This document shows, in pieces, positions 23,771-30,410 of a stretch of DNA of 64,000 bases. Every line of letters starts with the position of its first letter. The first letter of the stretch is position 1. This DNA comes from Acinetobacter corruptisaponis. Lineage in GTDB: Bacteria; Pseudomonadota; Gammaproteobacteria; Pseudomonadales; Moraxellaceae. Under the pieces are notes generated by a model that was not told where the DNA came from, ran no database searches, and saw nothing but the letters and a program-made list of their open reading frames with translations. The position numbers and the translations under genes were made by a program. The DNA lies in NCBI RefSeq assembly GCF_030053775.1, contig NZ_CP125669.1, positions 930,001-994,000 of the forward strand, in the 5' to 3' direction.

Positions 23771-24478
23771 ATGACTAAAGTTGAGTCCAAAGAGAAAGAA
23801 ATTCACCCTACAATTCAGAGAATCTATGATCTTTTGGATTTCAAACAGGGTGACCTTGCAAATGCAATTAATGAATCTCCTCAGGTAATCAATAATTGGG
23901 AAAATAGAGGAATATCAAAACAAGGGGCTTTAACTGTCTTTGAGAAGCTTGGTCTTGAAATGAAGTGGGTACTAAAGGGAGAGGGAAACCCAACAAGTGA
24001 CAAAATATTTGAACCTAAAATAAAAAATGTTCTAAAAATAGGCGGATGGGTGCCAGTAAAATCTTATTCAAAAATGGGCTATGACGGTTATTACACAGAA
24101 ATGGGTTATGGAGGAAATGGTGGTGATGGCTATGTTCCATCTCTAACTGCTGGGCCAAATGCTTATGCAGTAAAAGGAACAGGAGATTCAATGTACCCTG
24201 CCATTAGGTCTGGCTGGTATGTAGTCTGTGACCCTGATGCAATACCAACACCCACAGAATTTGTGGAAGTTCAATTAAAAGATGGTAGACGCACGATCAA
24301 GGAGTTTATTGGTGTTGTTGGAGATATACTTCATCTATTGGCGGTCAATGGCGAAAAAAGAACTACTTTTGAAATGGATGAAGTCGACTCAATTGTGGCT
24401 ATTACAGATATTGTTCCACCAAGTAGACATGTACATGACTACCCGCACTTAGAAGTTAAAGAAGCCAAATACGACTAA
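23771..24478 (+). CDS. CI-like phage repressor with S24 peptidase domain
   Basis: A 235-residue protein from ATG 23771. An N-terminal helix-turn-helix (about 25-48, QGDLANAINESPQVINNW) is joined to a LexA/CI-type S24 domain. The nucleophile is Ser140 in GTGDSMYPAIRSGW and the base is Lys177 in RRTIKEF; the 37-residue spacing equals that of LexA. No Ala-Gly pair lies where the self-cleavage site is expected (around 102-107). It likely maintains lysogeny by binding the dyads on both sides of the gene. Confidence 0.85.
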   Translation: MTKVESKEKEIHPTIQRIYDLLDFKQGDLANAINESPQVINNWENRGISKQGALTVFEKLGLEMKWVLKGEGNPTSDKIFEPKIKNVLKIGGWVPVKSYSKMGYDGYYTEMGYGGNGGDGYVPSLTAGPNAYAVKGTGDSMYPAIRSGWYVVCDPDAIPTPTEFVEVQLKDGRRTIKEFIGVVGDILHLLAVNGEKRTTFEMDEVDSIVAITDIVPPSRHVHDYPHLEVKEAKYD

Positions 24479-24492
24479 AATAGAAGTTAAAC

Positions 24493-24518
24493 AAAACCGC
24501 CTAAGTGGCGGTTTTTTT
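24493..24518 (+). terminator. Terminator of the repressor gene
   Basis: AAAACCGCC-TAAGT-GGCGGTTTT followed by more T. It lies 15 nt past the repressor stop codon. Confidence 0.82.
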
Positions 24519-24534
24519 ACATCTACTGAAAATA

Positions 24535-24590
24535 TTTTACACAAAATGTGTAAAAAATAGTTGACCAATATTCAACATTTTGTTTAATAT
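24535..24590 (+). promoter_or_regulatory. Rightward early promoter and operators (pL/OL-like)
   Basis: TTGACC (24561-24566), an 18-nt spacer and TAATAT (24585-24590) form the promoter for the + strand operon. The dyad CAACA-TTT-TGTTT (24573-24585) lies in its spacer and a longer palindrome, TTTTACACA-AAA-TGTGTAAAA (24535-24555), just upstream. Both match the dyads on the other side of the repressor gene, so one regulator probably controls both early arms. Confidence 0.65.
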
Positions 24591-24612
24591 GTTTTACACA
24601 AACTTTAAACAA

Positions 24613-24645
24613 AAACCGCCCAAGGTTTGGAAGTCTAGGCGGTTT
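24613..24645 (+). promoter_or_regulatory. Leader hairpin before the first + strand gene
   Basis: AAACCGCC (24613-24620) pairs with GGCGGTTT (24638-24645) over a 17-nt loop; only a short, broken T-run follows. The 8-bp stem arms repeat those of the repressor terminator. It may be an attenuator or an antitermination site; AGAGGA follows as the ribosome-binding site of the next gene. Confidence 0.45.
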
Positions 24646-24665
24646 CTCTCAAAGAGGAAAATAGT

Positions 24666-25049
24666 ATGAACATAAAAACCAATTTGGTCAAATCGGCAAT
24701 CGGTGCGGGTGTGGTAAGTGCAGCATTAACGGTTTATGCATCATTGCCAAAGCAACCGACTGAACCAGTCTATGTAATGGCTCCTTTTGTTGTTGATGAA
24801 ATCAACATTAAAAAAGAACAAGCAATCCTTTTAACTGCAAACGAAGAATATGCAATTGAAGTTCAATTCGATGCTGATTACTTCAATGACGGCAACGGTG
24901 TAGGCCACAACTGGCGTGATGTTGAAGTAAAAGAAATCAAAGACATTCACGTCTTTGATGAGGATGGAGAAATCCAAGCCTACATTGGTCATCCTGATGT
25001 CGTAGAGATCAAGGACTTAATTGAACAAGAACTAAGAGAGCGCATTTAA
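24666..25049 (+). CDS. Membrane-anchored phage protein, unknown function
   Basis: A 127-residue protein. Residues 8-28 form a hydrophobic segment (AIGAGVVSAALTVYASLP) that could be an anchor or uncleaved signal, and the remainder is an acidic domain (DADYFNDGNGVGHNWRDVEV). It is the first gene of the rightward early operon, where phages often carry host-takeover or immunity genes, but no function is evident. Confidence 0.6.
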   Translation: MNIKTNLVKSAIGAGVVSAALTVYASLPKQPTEPVYVMAPFVVDEINIKKEQAILLTANEEYAIEVQFDADYFNDGNGVGHNWRDVEVKEIKDIHVFDEDGEIQAYIGHPDVVEIKDLIEQELRERI

Positions 25050-25067
25050 GCGCTTCGGAGAAGAAGA

Positions 25068-25367
25068 ATGAACTGGATTAGTGTTGAAGACCAACTGCCT
25101 AAACATTCATATAAATTTGTTTTGGTAAAGACGACTTCGAATTATGCAAATCAAATTGTTGCGCGATATGTGCCAAAGTTTACTGAAACAGATGGCGCTG
25201 ATGGTGAGTTTGGTGATTACTGCGAAGAAAAGGACGATTGGTTTCTTCCTGAGGGGTGGTATGCAAATGTCTCTCCAGTAACCGATGAATACCTATCTTA
25301 TTTTATTGATGAAGAAGTCACCCACTGGATGCCACTCCCTGCTCCACCAAAGGGAGAAACCCTATGA
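25068..25367 (+). CDS. DUF551-family phage protein
   Basis: A 99-residue protein with the DUF551 frame: MNWISVEDQLPKHSYKFVLV at the start and EVTHWMPLPAPP at the end. DUF551 proteins are common in phage early regions; their function is unknown. Its stop overlaps the start of the next small gene. Confidence 0.82.
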   Translation: MNWISVEDQLPKHSYKFVLVKTTSNYANQIVARYVPKFTETDGADGEFGDYCEEKDDWFLPEGWYANVSPVTDEYLSYFIDEEVTHWMPLPAPPKGETL

Positions 25368-25474
25368 ACCCACATAACGACTTCACTGTTTTTATGTTTT
25401 TTGTAATGGTTTTATTTGTGGCATTTCTGATTGTTTTATATAGATTTATCTGCCCTGCTGTGATGGGAGTTTGA
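25364..25474 (+). CDS. 36-residue membrane peptide
   Basis: The ORF (MNPHNDFTVFMFFVMVLFVA then FLIVLYRFICPAVMGV) is almost wholly hydrophobic, one membrane helix. Its ATG overlaps the upstream stop (ATGA) and it ends just before the next gene, so it fits the operon tightly. Role unknown. Confidence 0.55.
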   Translation: MNPHNDFTVFMFFVMVLFVAFLIVLYRFICPAVMGV

Positions 25475-25475
25475 G

Positions 25476-26249
25476 ATGAATAACTACAAAATCAAAGTGA
25501 ACAACGAATCGGAAAGCAAAGAAGCTCAGGAATACTTTTTTGCCCTCGGTTATGTCTGGGCTGACACAAAGTGTCAAACTCAAATGGAATGGACATGTAG
25601 CTGCTGGTATTCATGTTTTGAAGATGGCGACCTATGCCTAGATCGTTATGATGTAACTCATCATCACAAAGAACTATGTATTGCTGAATTGCAAGACCTA
25701 GTCATTTTGCATCGTAATGATGTGAGTGATGCGACGCATGTTGGAAGAAGCGGAAGTGAATATTTCGTAGCTGAAAATGATGCTGTTTTCTTCTTTGATG
25801 GGTCAGAGTGGATTGAAAAACAGGTAGATGTAAATAACCTAAAACCAATCAATAAATCGGAAGAACAAGGCTTAATCAGTGGGGCTGATGCGTTAGCCAT
25901 GGTTCACACATGCACAGTTCAATACTCATGTGCTAAAGACCCAGTTAAAGACCGATGGACAACGATCACTGACCATTTTTGGGATCAGTACAACCTTGGT
26001 GTGTTTTTGAATAAAGATACAACTTGGAAGTTCCGCATAAAACCCCGCACCATAAAGCTTGAGCTAGAGATTCCAGCGCCTTTTGAGCCGAAAGAGGGTG
26101 AAAAGGCGTATAGATTGGCTCCTATTATCCCGTGCGGCTATACAGAATTTTATTTCGATGAAGATGAAAATGAACATCAATTCGGAGCATGGGATTCAGA
26201 AGAAAAGGTCAAACAAGTTGTAGCAGCATTTAGGGGGATTAAGGGATGA
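25476..26249 (+). CDS. Phage protein, unknown function
   Basis: A 257-residue protein. The first ~60 residues (SKEAQEYFFALGYVW, CSCWYSCFEDGDLCL) are Cys/Trp rich; the segment ADALAMVHTCTVQYSCAK (about 137-155) and KDTTWKFRIKPRTIKLELEIP (about 178-200) resemble domains found in other small phage proteins. It reads as a mosaic of two or three modules. I cannot assign a function. Confidence 0.6.
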   Translation: MNNYKIKVNNESESKEAQEYFFALGYVWADTKCQTQMEWTCSCWYSCFEDGDLCLDRYDVTHHHKELCIAELQDLVILHRNDVSDATHVGRSGSEYFVAENDAVFFFDGSEWIEKQVDVNNLKPINKSEEQGLISGADALAMVHTCTVQYSCAKDPVKDRWTTITDHFWDQYNLGVFLNKDTTWKFRIKPRTIKLELEIPAPFEPKEGEKAYRLAPIIPCGYTEFYFDEDENEHQFGAWDSEEKVKQVVAAFRGIKG

Positions 26250-26425
26250 CTCCTAAAGACTTCTTTACCCATATCTCAATCAAACACCCTGATCTTTTGG
26301 AGGGTGCGGTTGAGTACGCATACCAATTCGATCAAATCAATCGTGAAGAATATCGCTACTGGATGGAAAAAGTGAATGCGATTGAAGCACAAAAAACAGA
26401 ACAGCTTTTAAATATAGCAGACTAA
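26246..26425 (+). CDS. Small phage protein, unknown function
   Basis: A 59-residue acidic, helical protein (MTPKDFFTHISIKHPDLLEG at the start). AAGGG precedes its ATG, which overlaps the stop of the upstream gene. No family recognised. Confidence 0.55.
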   Translation: MTPKDFFTHISIKHPDLLEGAVEYAYQFDQINREEYRYWMEKVNAIEAQKTEQLLNIAD

Positions 26426-26435
26426 TGAGAACAAA

Positions 26436-26474
26436 TCTGCGCAATTTATTCAAAAAGTAAGAAAATTGTGCAGA
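26436..26474 (+). repeat. 12-bp inverted repeat before recT
   Basis: TCTGCGCAATTT (26436-26447) and AAATTGTGCAGA (26463-26474) pair with one G-T wobble around a 15-nt loop. It ends 20 nt before the recT start, so it may control that gene by structure or act as an operator. Confidence 0.55.
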
Positions 26475-26494
26475 TATTTGCTCGGAGAATAGAG

Positions 26495-27442
26495 ATGAAT
26501 GCACCAGTAAAATCAGAAAATCAAATTGCTGAACATAATCTTAAGTCAATCAAGGCATATGTTAGTGATTCAAAGATTCGTCAAAAGTTTGAAGAAATCT
26601 TAGGGAAGAAAGCGCAAGGCTTTTTGGCATCAGTGATGCAAGTTGCTAATCAACCTCACTTGAAAAATGCCGTACCTGCAACTGTTGTAAATGCTGCAAT
26701 GATGGCTGCGACTTTGGATTTACCAATCAATAGCAATTTAGGTTTTGCATACATTGTGCCTTACAAGCGCAAATGGAAAGAAGGAAACCAGTGGAAGGAA
26801 AGTAATGAAGCTCAATTTCAAATGGGCTACAAGGGCTTTATTCAATTAGCTCAGCGTTCAGGACAGTTTTCACGTATTGCTGCTACTCCTGTTTATGAGG
26901 GTCAATTAGTTTCAGCTAATCCTCTACTTGGCTATGAGTTTGACTGGACAGTTGAAAACAAAGGTGAAGCAATTGGCTACGTTGCATTCTTTAAACTGCT
27001 AAATGGTTTTACAGCTGAACTTTATATGAGTAAAGCAGATGTGTTGAAACATGCAGGCAAGTACAGCCAGTCATTCAAATACGCTCAAGGACAAATTAAT
27101 GAAGGTAAGAAAGGATCAAGTGTTTGGCATGAAAACTTTGATTTGATGGCAATAAAGACTGTTTTAAAACTTCTTTTATCAAAACAAGCGCCACTTTCGA
27201 TTGATATGCAAAAAGCACAAATGGCAGACCAGGCAATCATTCGTGATGTGGATAAAGACGAGTTTGAATACATCGACCATCAAGAATCAATTGCAGACTT
27301 GGAAGCACCAAAACCAACACTGAATGACGATGAGTTTAATGCAGCACTAGAGCAGTTAAACGCTAATGCAATTGATAAGGCTTATATCTTAGATGGGTAC
27401 GCTTTGACAGATGCTCAGCGTGTTGCGGTGGAGGCTCAGTGA
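26495..27442 (+). CDS. recT: RecT-family single-strand annealing protein
   Basis: A 315-residue protein from ATG 26495 (SD GGAG). Diagnostic RecT segments are SVMQVANQPHLKNAVPATVVNAAMMAATLDLPIN (about 46-80), FQMGYKGFIQLAQRSGQF (about 108-125), and GKYSQSFKYAQG to VWHENFDLMAIKTVLKLLLSK (about 188-233). RecT anneals complementary strands behind an exonuclease. The partner nuclease is encoded one small gene downstream (27709). Confidence 0.92.
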   Translation: MNAPVKSENQIAEHNLKSIKAYVSDSKIRQKFEEILGKKAQGFLASVMQVANQPHLKNAVPATVVNAAMMAATLDLPINSNLGFAYIVPYKRKWKEGNQWKESNEAQFQMGYKGFIQLAQRSGQFSRIAATPVYEGQLVSANPLLGYEFDWTVENKGEAIGYVAFFKLLNGFTAELYMSKADVLKHAGKYSQSFKYAQGQINEGKKGSSVWHENFDLMAIKTVLKLLLSKQAPLSIDMQKAQMADQAIIRDVDKDEFEYIDHQESIADLEAPKPTLNDDEFNAALEQLNANAIDKAYILDGYALTDAQRVAVEAQ

Positions 27443-27705
27443 TGGAAATTAGTCTTGGAAATTTAAGTGTTTCAGAGATTCAAGCAAGACTTGGTATTGA
27501 GTTTCCAGAAGATATTGTGAGCTTCATGCAGGAGAATCATCAAGCCACAGCAAGCAATATTCAGAAAGGAAAATGGCACTGTTTTGATATTCCGTTCAAT
27601 ATTGTGTGTGGTGATGTTGAAACGGCTCAAAAGATTTTTGATGCTTTAAAAGATCAAGCGGAAAACTGCAAAGAATCTTTACGTTTTAGTGTTTACAAGG
27701 GGTGA
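27442..27705 (+). CDS. Small phage protein between recT and the exonuclease
   Basis: An 87-residue protein (MEISLGNLSVSEIQARLGIE start). The sequence has a DUF-like alpha/beta layout and no catalytic motif. It is translationally coupled to recT (GTGATGG) and ends 3 nt before the exonuclease gene, suggesting a role in the same recombination step. Confidence 0.58.
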   Translation: MEISLGNLSVSEIQARLGIEFPEDIVSFMQENHQATASNIQKGKWHCFDIPFNIVCGDVETAQKIFDALKDQAENCKESLRFSVYKG

Positions 27706-27708
27706 GTC

Positions 27709-28368
27709 ATGAAACTATTTCGCTGTTCATCCCTACACAAACTTATTGGTGATGGTCGCTCTAAAGCGGCTGTCATCAGCGACACAGCAAAATCAGCTAT
27801 CCGTGACATCGTGAAAGAGGACTTATACGGCTTTCGCTCATTCACTGGCAACCAGTACACGCAAAAAGGTAACTTGCTTGAAGATTTGGCGATTGAAATG
27901 TCAGGCAAGATGCGCTTTCGCAACTACCAAAAACACGTAGGACGTGTTGAAAATGAGTTAATCACTGGTGAGTGTGATGTGCTTGATCTTGAGCGAAAAC
28001 TCATTATCGACACAAAGGTCACTTGGGATATTGGCACACATCCATTTTTCCAAGATGAAGCGATGGAGAAAGTCAAAAAGGCAGGCTATGACGTGCAGAT
28101 GCAAGCGTATATGTGGCTGTATGACTGTGAGATGGCGAACATTGATTTTTGGCTATTCCCTTGCCCACCAGAGCTTTTAAAAGATTGGGATGACATAGAT
28201 CAGTTGGTTCATCTTGTCGAAGCAATTGATATTCGAGAGCGCAAAACGACTGTAGTTATCGAGCGTGATGAATCAATGATTCAGAAGATCAAAGACAAGA
28301 TTCCTCATGCTCAAGCTTATTACGAAAAGCTTTATCAAGAGCGTATCAAAGCGAGGGTCGCAGCATGA
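27709..28368 (+). CDS. YqaJ/lambda-exo-type recombination exonuclease
   Basis: A 219-residue PD-(D/E)xK nuclease. The core reads KGNLLEDLAIEMSG (about 52-65), TGECDVLD (about 87-94) and KLIIDTKVTW (about 97-106), giving the E...D...D-x-K set. Such enzymes resect double-strand ends 5' to 3' to load RecT. It is a little shorter than lambda exonuclease (226). Its stop overlaps the ATG of the next, disrupted, small gene. Confidence 0.88.
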   Translation: MKLFRCSSLHKLIGDGRSKAAVISDTAKSAIRDIVKEDLYGFRSFTGNQYTQKGNLLEDLAIEMSGKMRFRNYQKHVGRVENELITGECDVLDLERKLIIDTKVTWDIGTHPFFQDEAMEKVKKAGYDVQMQAYMWLYDCEMANIDFWLFPCPPELLKDWDDIDQLVHLVEAIDIRERKTTVVIERDESMIQKIKDKIPHAQAYYEKLYQERIKARVAA

Positions 28369-28585
28369 GCAAAAACATCCTCGCATGCTTTGAAATTGGC
28401 TGATTAAAGGTGGATTTAAAGGTAAGCGAACACAAATATCAGTGCAGTATTTCAATGCAAAACAACGCTTGGAAATGGACTACACAGGTCGAATGAACAA
28501 GCCGATGAAGCAACGATACGAGATTTTCTTAAAGCAGTATCTAAACGGTGGCAAAGAATTTTTAGAAAGTTTGAAGGTGGCGTGA
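28365..28585 (+). pseudogene. Small phage gene, apparently frameshifted
   Basis: ATG 28365 overlaps the exonuclease stop (ATGA) and opens MSKNILACFEIG, then TGA at about 28401. A second frame shifted by one base is open from just before that point (WLIKGGFKGKRTQ...) to a stop at 28583-28585 that overlaps the next start, and includes KQRLEMDYTGR and QRYEIFLKQYLNGG. Adding one T in GAAATTGG joins the two into about 72 codons. Either one base was lost or a sequencing error is present; a shorter real start within the second frame is also possible. Confidence 0.55.
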
Positions 28586-28821
28586 TGGCTAGATTTATAA
28601 AAGTTGAAAACATAGTTGTGAATGTTGATTTGATTTGCGCTGTGACTGAGCGTTTTGTAAGGGAGCGAATCCCAACTCAAGGTGACGATCTGCCTTTTGA
28701 TGATTATGTGAGTGTATCCAAAGGCGTGAATGTATTTTTTGGAACAACTCTGGAAGATAGCTTTATATCTTTTGAGAATGAAACGGTTGATAGCTTCTTG
28801 GCAAAGATTGAGGTGGCGTGA
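28585..28821 (+). CDS. Small phage protein, unknown function
   Basis: A 78-residue beta-rich protein (MARFIKVENIVVNVDLICAV start; VNVFFGTTLEDSFISFENET later). The shape suggests a small PH- or Tudor-like barrel; no function known. Start chosen at ATG 28585 inside GGTGGCGTGATGG, a junction repeated at the next two genes. Confidence 0.58.
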   Translation: MARFIKVENIVVNVDLICAVTERFVRERIPTQGDDLPFDDYVSVSKGVNVFFGTTLEDSFISFENETVDSFLAKIEVA

Positions 28822-29165
28822 TGGATATTAAACAATTAACACCTGTGGAAATTAAAAGAGATGAGACAGGCTCTTGGATTCACCCTGAATTTTTAAATTA
28901 TTTAAACAGTTTGGATGGTGATGCAGAATTTATTTCAGATAAGGAATGGTGCGAATTAAAAAACCATTTCAACGTAGAAACGGTCACTTTATGGATGGAA
29001 TCTAGCGTATCAAGTGATGATTGGGAATCAATGATGGATGATTGTGATATCTCTAAATGGGATCCAATTGCCCCTCATGGATTTTTCTTGATTGATATTG
29101 GCTTTAGCGAAGATGATGCATATGCAATTTTTGCACGCCCTAAACGTGTAAGTGGGGTGGCGTGA
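28821..29165 (+). CDS. Phage protein, unknown function
   Basis: A 114-residue acidic protein (MDIKQLTPVEIKRDETGSWI start; WDPIAPHGFFLIDIGFSEDD near the end). The C-terminal WxPxxPxGxFLxxIxxxEDxxYA-type pattern recurs in phage early proteins of unknown function. Its ATG is coupled to the upstream stop. Confidence 0.6.
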   Translation: MDIKQLTPVEIKRDETGSWIHPEFLNYLNSLDGDAEFISDKEWCELKNHFNVETVTLWMESSVSSDDWESMMDDCDISKWDPIAPHGFFLIDIGFSEDDAYAIFARPKRVSGVA

Positions 29166-29656
29166 TGGATTTGCAAAAAGAAAGAGAAGCGTTTGAAGCA
29201 TGCATGGCTGAAAAATACAAAAACCTTATAGATAGACGCCAGTGCCTTAACAATCGTGGTGGTTATATGTCTTGGGATATGAATGTTGCATGGCAGGTAT
29301 GGCAAGCCTCTGCCCTATGCGCAGAAGCAAAGCTCAATGGGTGTATGGTGGTGCCGAAAGATCAAATTTCTTGCTTTTGGCAAGACTCAAATGAACCTGA
29401 GAATTTCTGCAATTCTCTCGATAATCTTGATAATTTGGGTGATTGTATTGATCTTGGCGATATCATGGAGATAAACAAACATATTCAAGCCAATATTAAA
29501 ACAGAGAAACTTTATGGTACTTGGGCTGCGGATTATGGCAACCCAATCGATAGGTCTAGATCACGTTTTTTTGTAGGAACTAGAGGCGAGTGTGAGGCAA
29601 TAATTTTAGAGAATGAGCAAGTTTTTGAAGCAGCAAGGGGCGAAAATCATGAGTGA
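29165..29656 (+). CDS. Phage protein, unknown function
   Basis: A 163-residue protein. EREAFEACMAEKYKNLID, followed by YMSWDMNVAWQVWQAS (about 36-51), is the common 'worked-around Trp' pattern of small lambdoid proteins; the C-terminal half (DYGNPIDRSRSRFFVGTRGE) differs. Start ATG 29165 lies in the repeated GGTGGCGTGATGG junction. Confidence 0.6.
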   Translation: MDLQKEREAFEACMAEKYKNLIDRRQCLNNRGGYMSWDMNVAWQVWQASALCAEAKLNGCMVVPKDQISCFWQDSNEPENFCNSLDNLDNLGDCIDLGDIMEINKHIQANIKTEKLYGTWAADYGNPIDRSRSRFFVGTRGECEAIILENEQVFEAARGENHE

Positions 29657-29870
29657 TTATGATATGGCATATTTTGATGTAAAGCTCTTTGTTTCACAGT
29701 ATACAACTGGCGTTTTGTACAAAGGCTTATATATCGAAATGGATGAAAGCAGTACTTTCGCTTATACAGTTTATAACGATGAAAACTGTGGTGAAAAGCT
29801 AGATAGCTTTATAAGCATACAAGAAGCAATCCAGTTTATTGATGAAGCAAAATCGGATGCGGAGGGGTGA
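29649..29870 (+). CDS. Small phage protein, unknown function
   Basis: A 73-residue acidic protein (MSDYDMAYFDVKLFVSQYTT start). It has a simple alternating strand pattern. It overlaps the upstream stop by 8 nt; GGGGCG precedes its ATG. Confidence 0.52.
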   Translation: MSDYDMAYFDVKLFVSQYTTGVLYKGLYIEMDESSTFAYTVYNDENCGEKLDSFISIQEAIQFIDEAKSDAEG

Positions 29871-29874
29871 AAAG

Positions 29875-30159
29875 ATGGGTGCAGCAAAAAAAATTGATGA
29901 GCCAGTCGATATTGGTTTCTTATTGATGCTCAAGTACAAAAAGCCAGTGGTTTCACTGGAAGAGTTGCTACCAGACTACTTGCCTCACTTAACTTTAGAG
30001 CAGGCAAATAAACGGGCAAATAAATGCAACTTACCTTTCCCTGCATTTAAAAGCGACGGGTCAAAATCCCCTTTTTATGTCAACTTATCTGATGTGGTTT
30101 TATGGTTGCAATCAGAACAGGAAAAGGCTAAAAAGGATTGGGCGGCAATGCATGGCTAA
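29875..30159 (+). CDS. PrtN-like transcription regulator
   Basis: A 94-residue protein with the pyocin activator PrtN pattern: IGFLLMLKYKKPVVSLEELLPDYLPHLTLEQANKRANKCNLPFPAFK and a C-terminal NLSDVVLWLQSEQ. In Pseudomonas PrtN turns on pyocin genes; in prophages, relatives sit at the end of the recombination arm next to the integrase, where excisionase is expected, so it may act in excision. It is the last phage gene before the chromosome; no integrase follows. Confidence 0.75.
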   Translation: MGAAKKIDEPVDIGFLLMLKYKKPVVSLEELLPDYLPHLTLEQANKRANKCNLPFPAFKSDGSKSPFYVNLSDVVLWLQSEQEKAKKDWAAMHG

Positions 30160-30410
30160 ATTTGTAAGTTATTGAATTAAATATCGTGTGGCTGCACCAT
30201 ATTTGCACCATGCACCACACGATAAACATTAAATAGTTGTTATATATAATTATTATTAAAATATCTATCCCACCTGCCATAGGGGCAACAATCAAATTAT
30301 TTGACAGCTGGTATGAGCCAATATACATATATTTTCTTACAAATTCTGATCAACATAGTATACTTCATTCGCCCATTTGACTCATCTTTTTATGCGGTGT
30401 TGTCCTGATT
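30160..30410. other. Likely prophage right end, no integrase
   Basis: This 251-bp AT-rich stretch separates the last phage gene from the first chromosomal gene. It carries a 10-bp inverted repeat TATCGTGTGG/CCACACGATA (30182-30191, 30215-30224) whose loop has three TGCACCA copies (30193, 30204, 30211). Promoter-like TTGACA (30301-30306) and TATACT (30359-30364) precede the lipoprotein gene, though not at ideal spacing. The exact att core cannot be set without the other prophage end. Confidence 0.45.
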
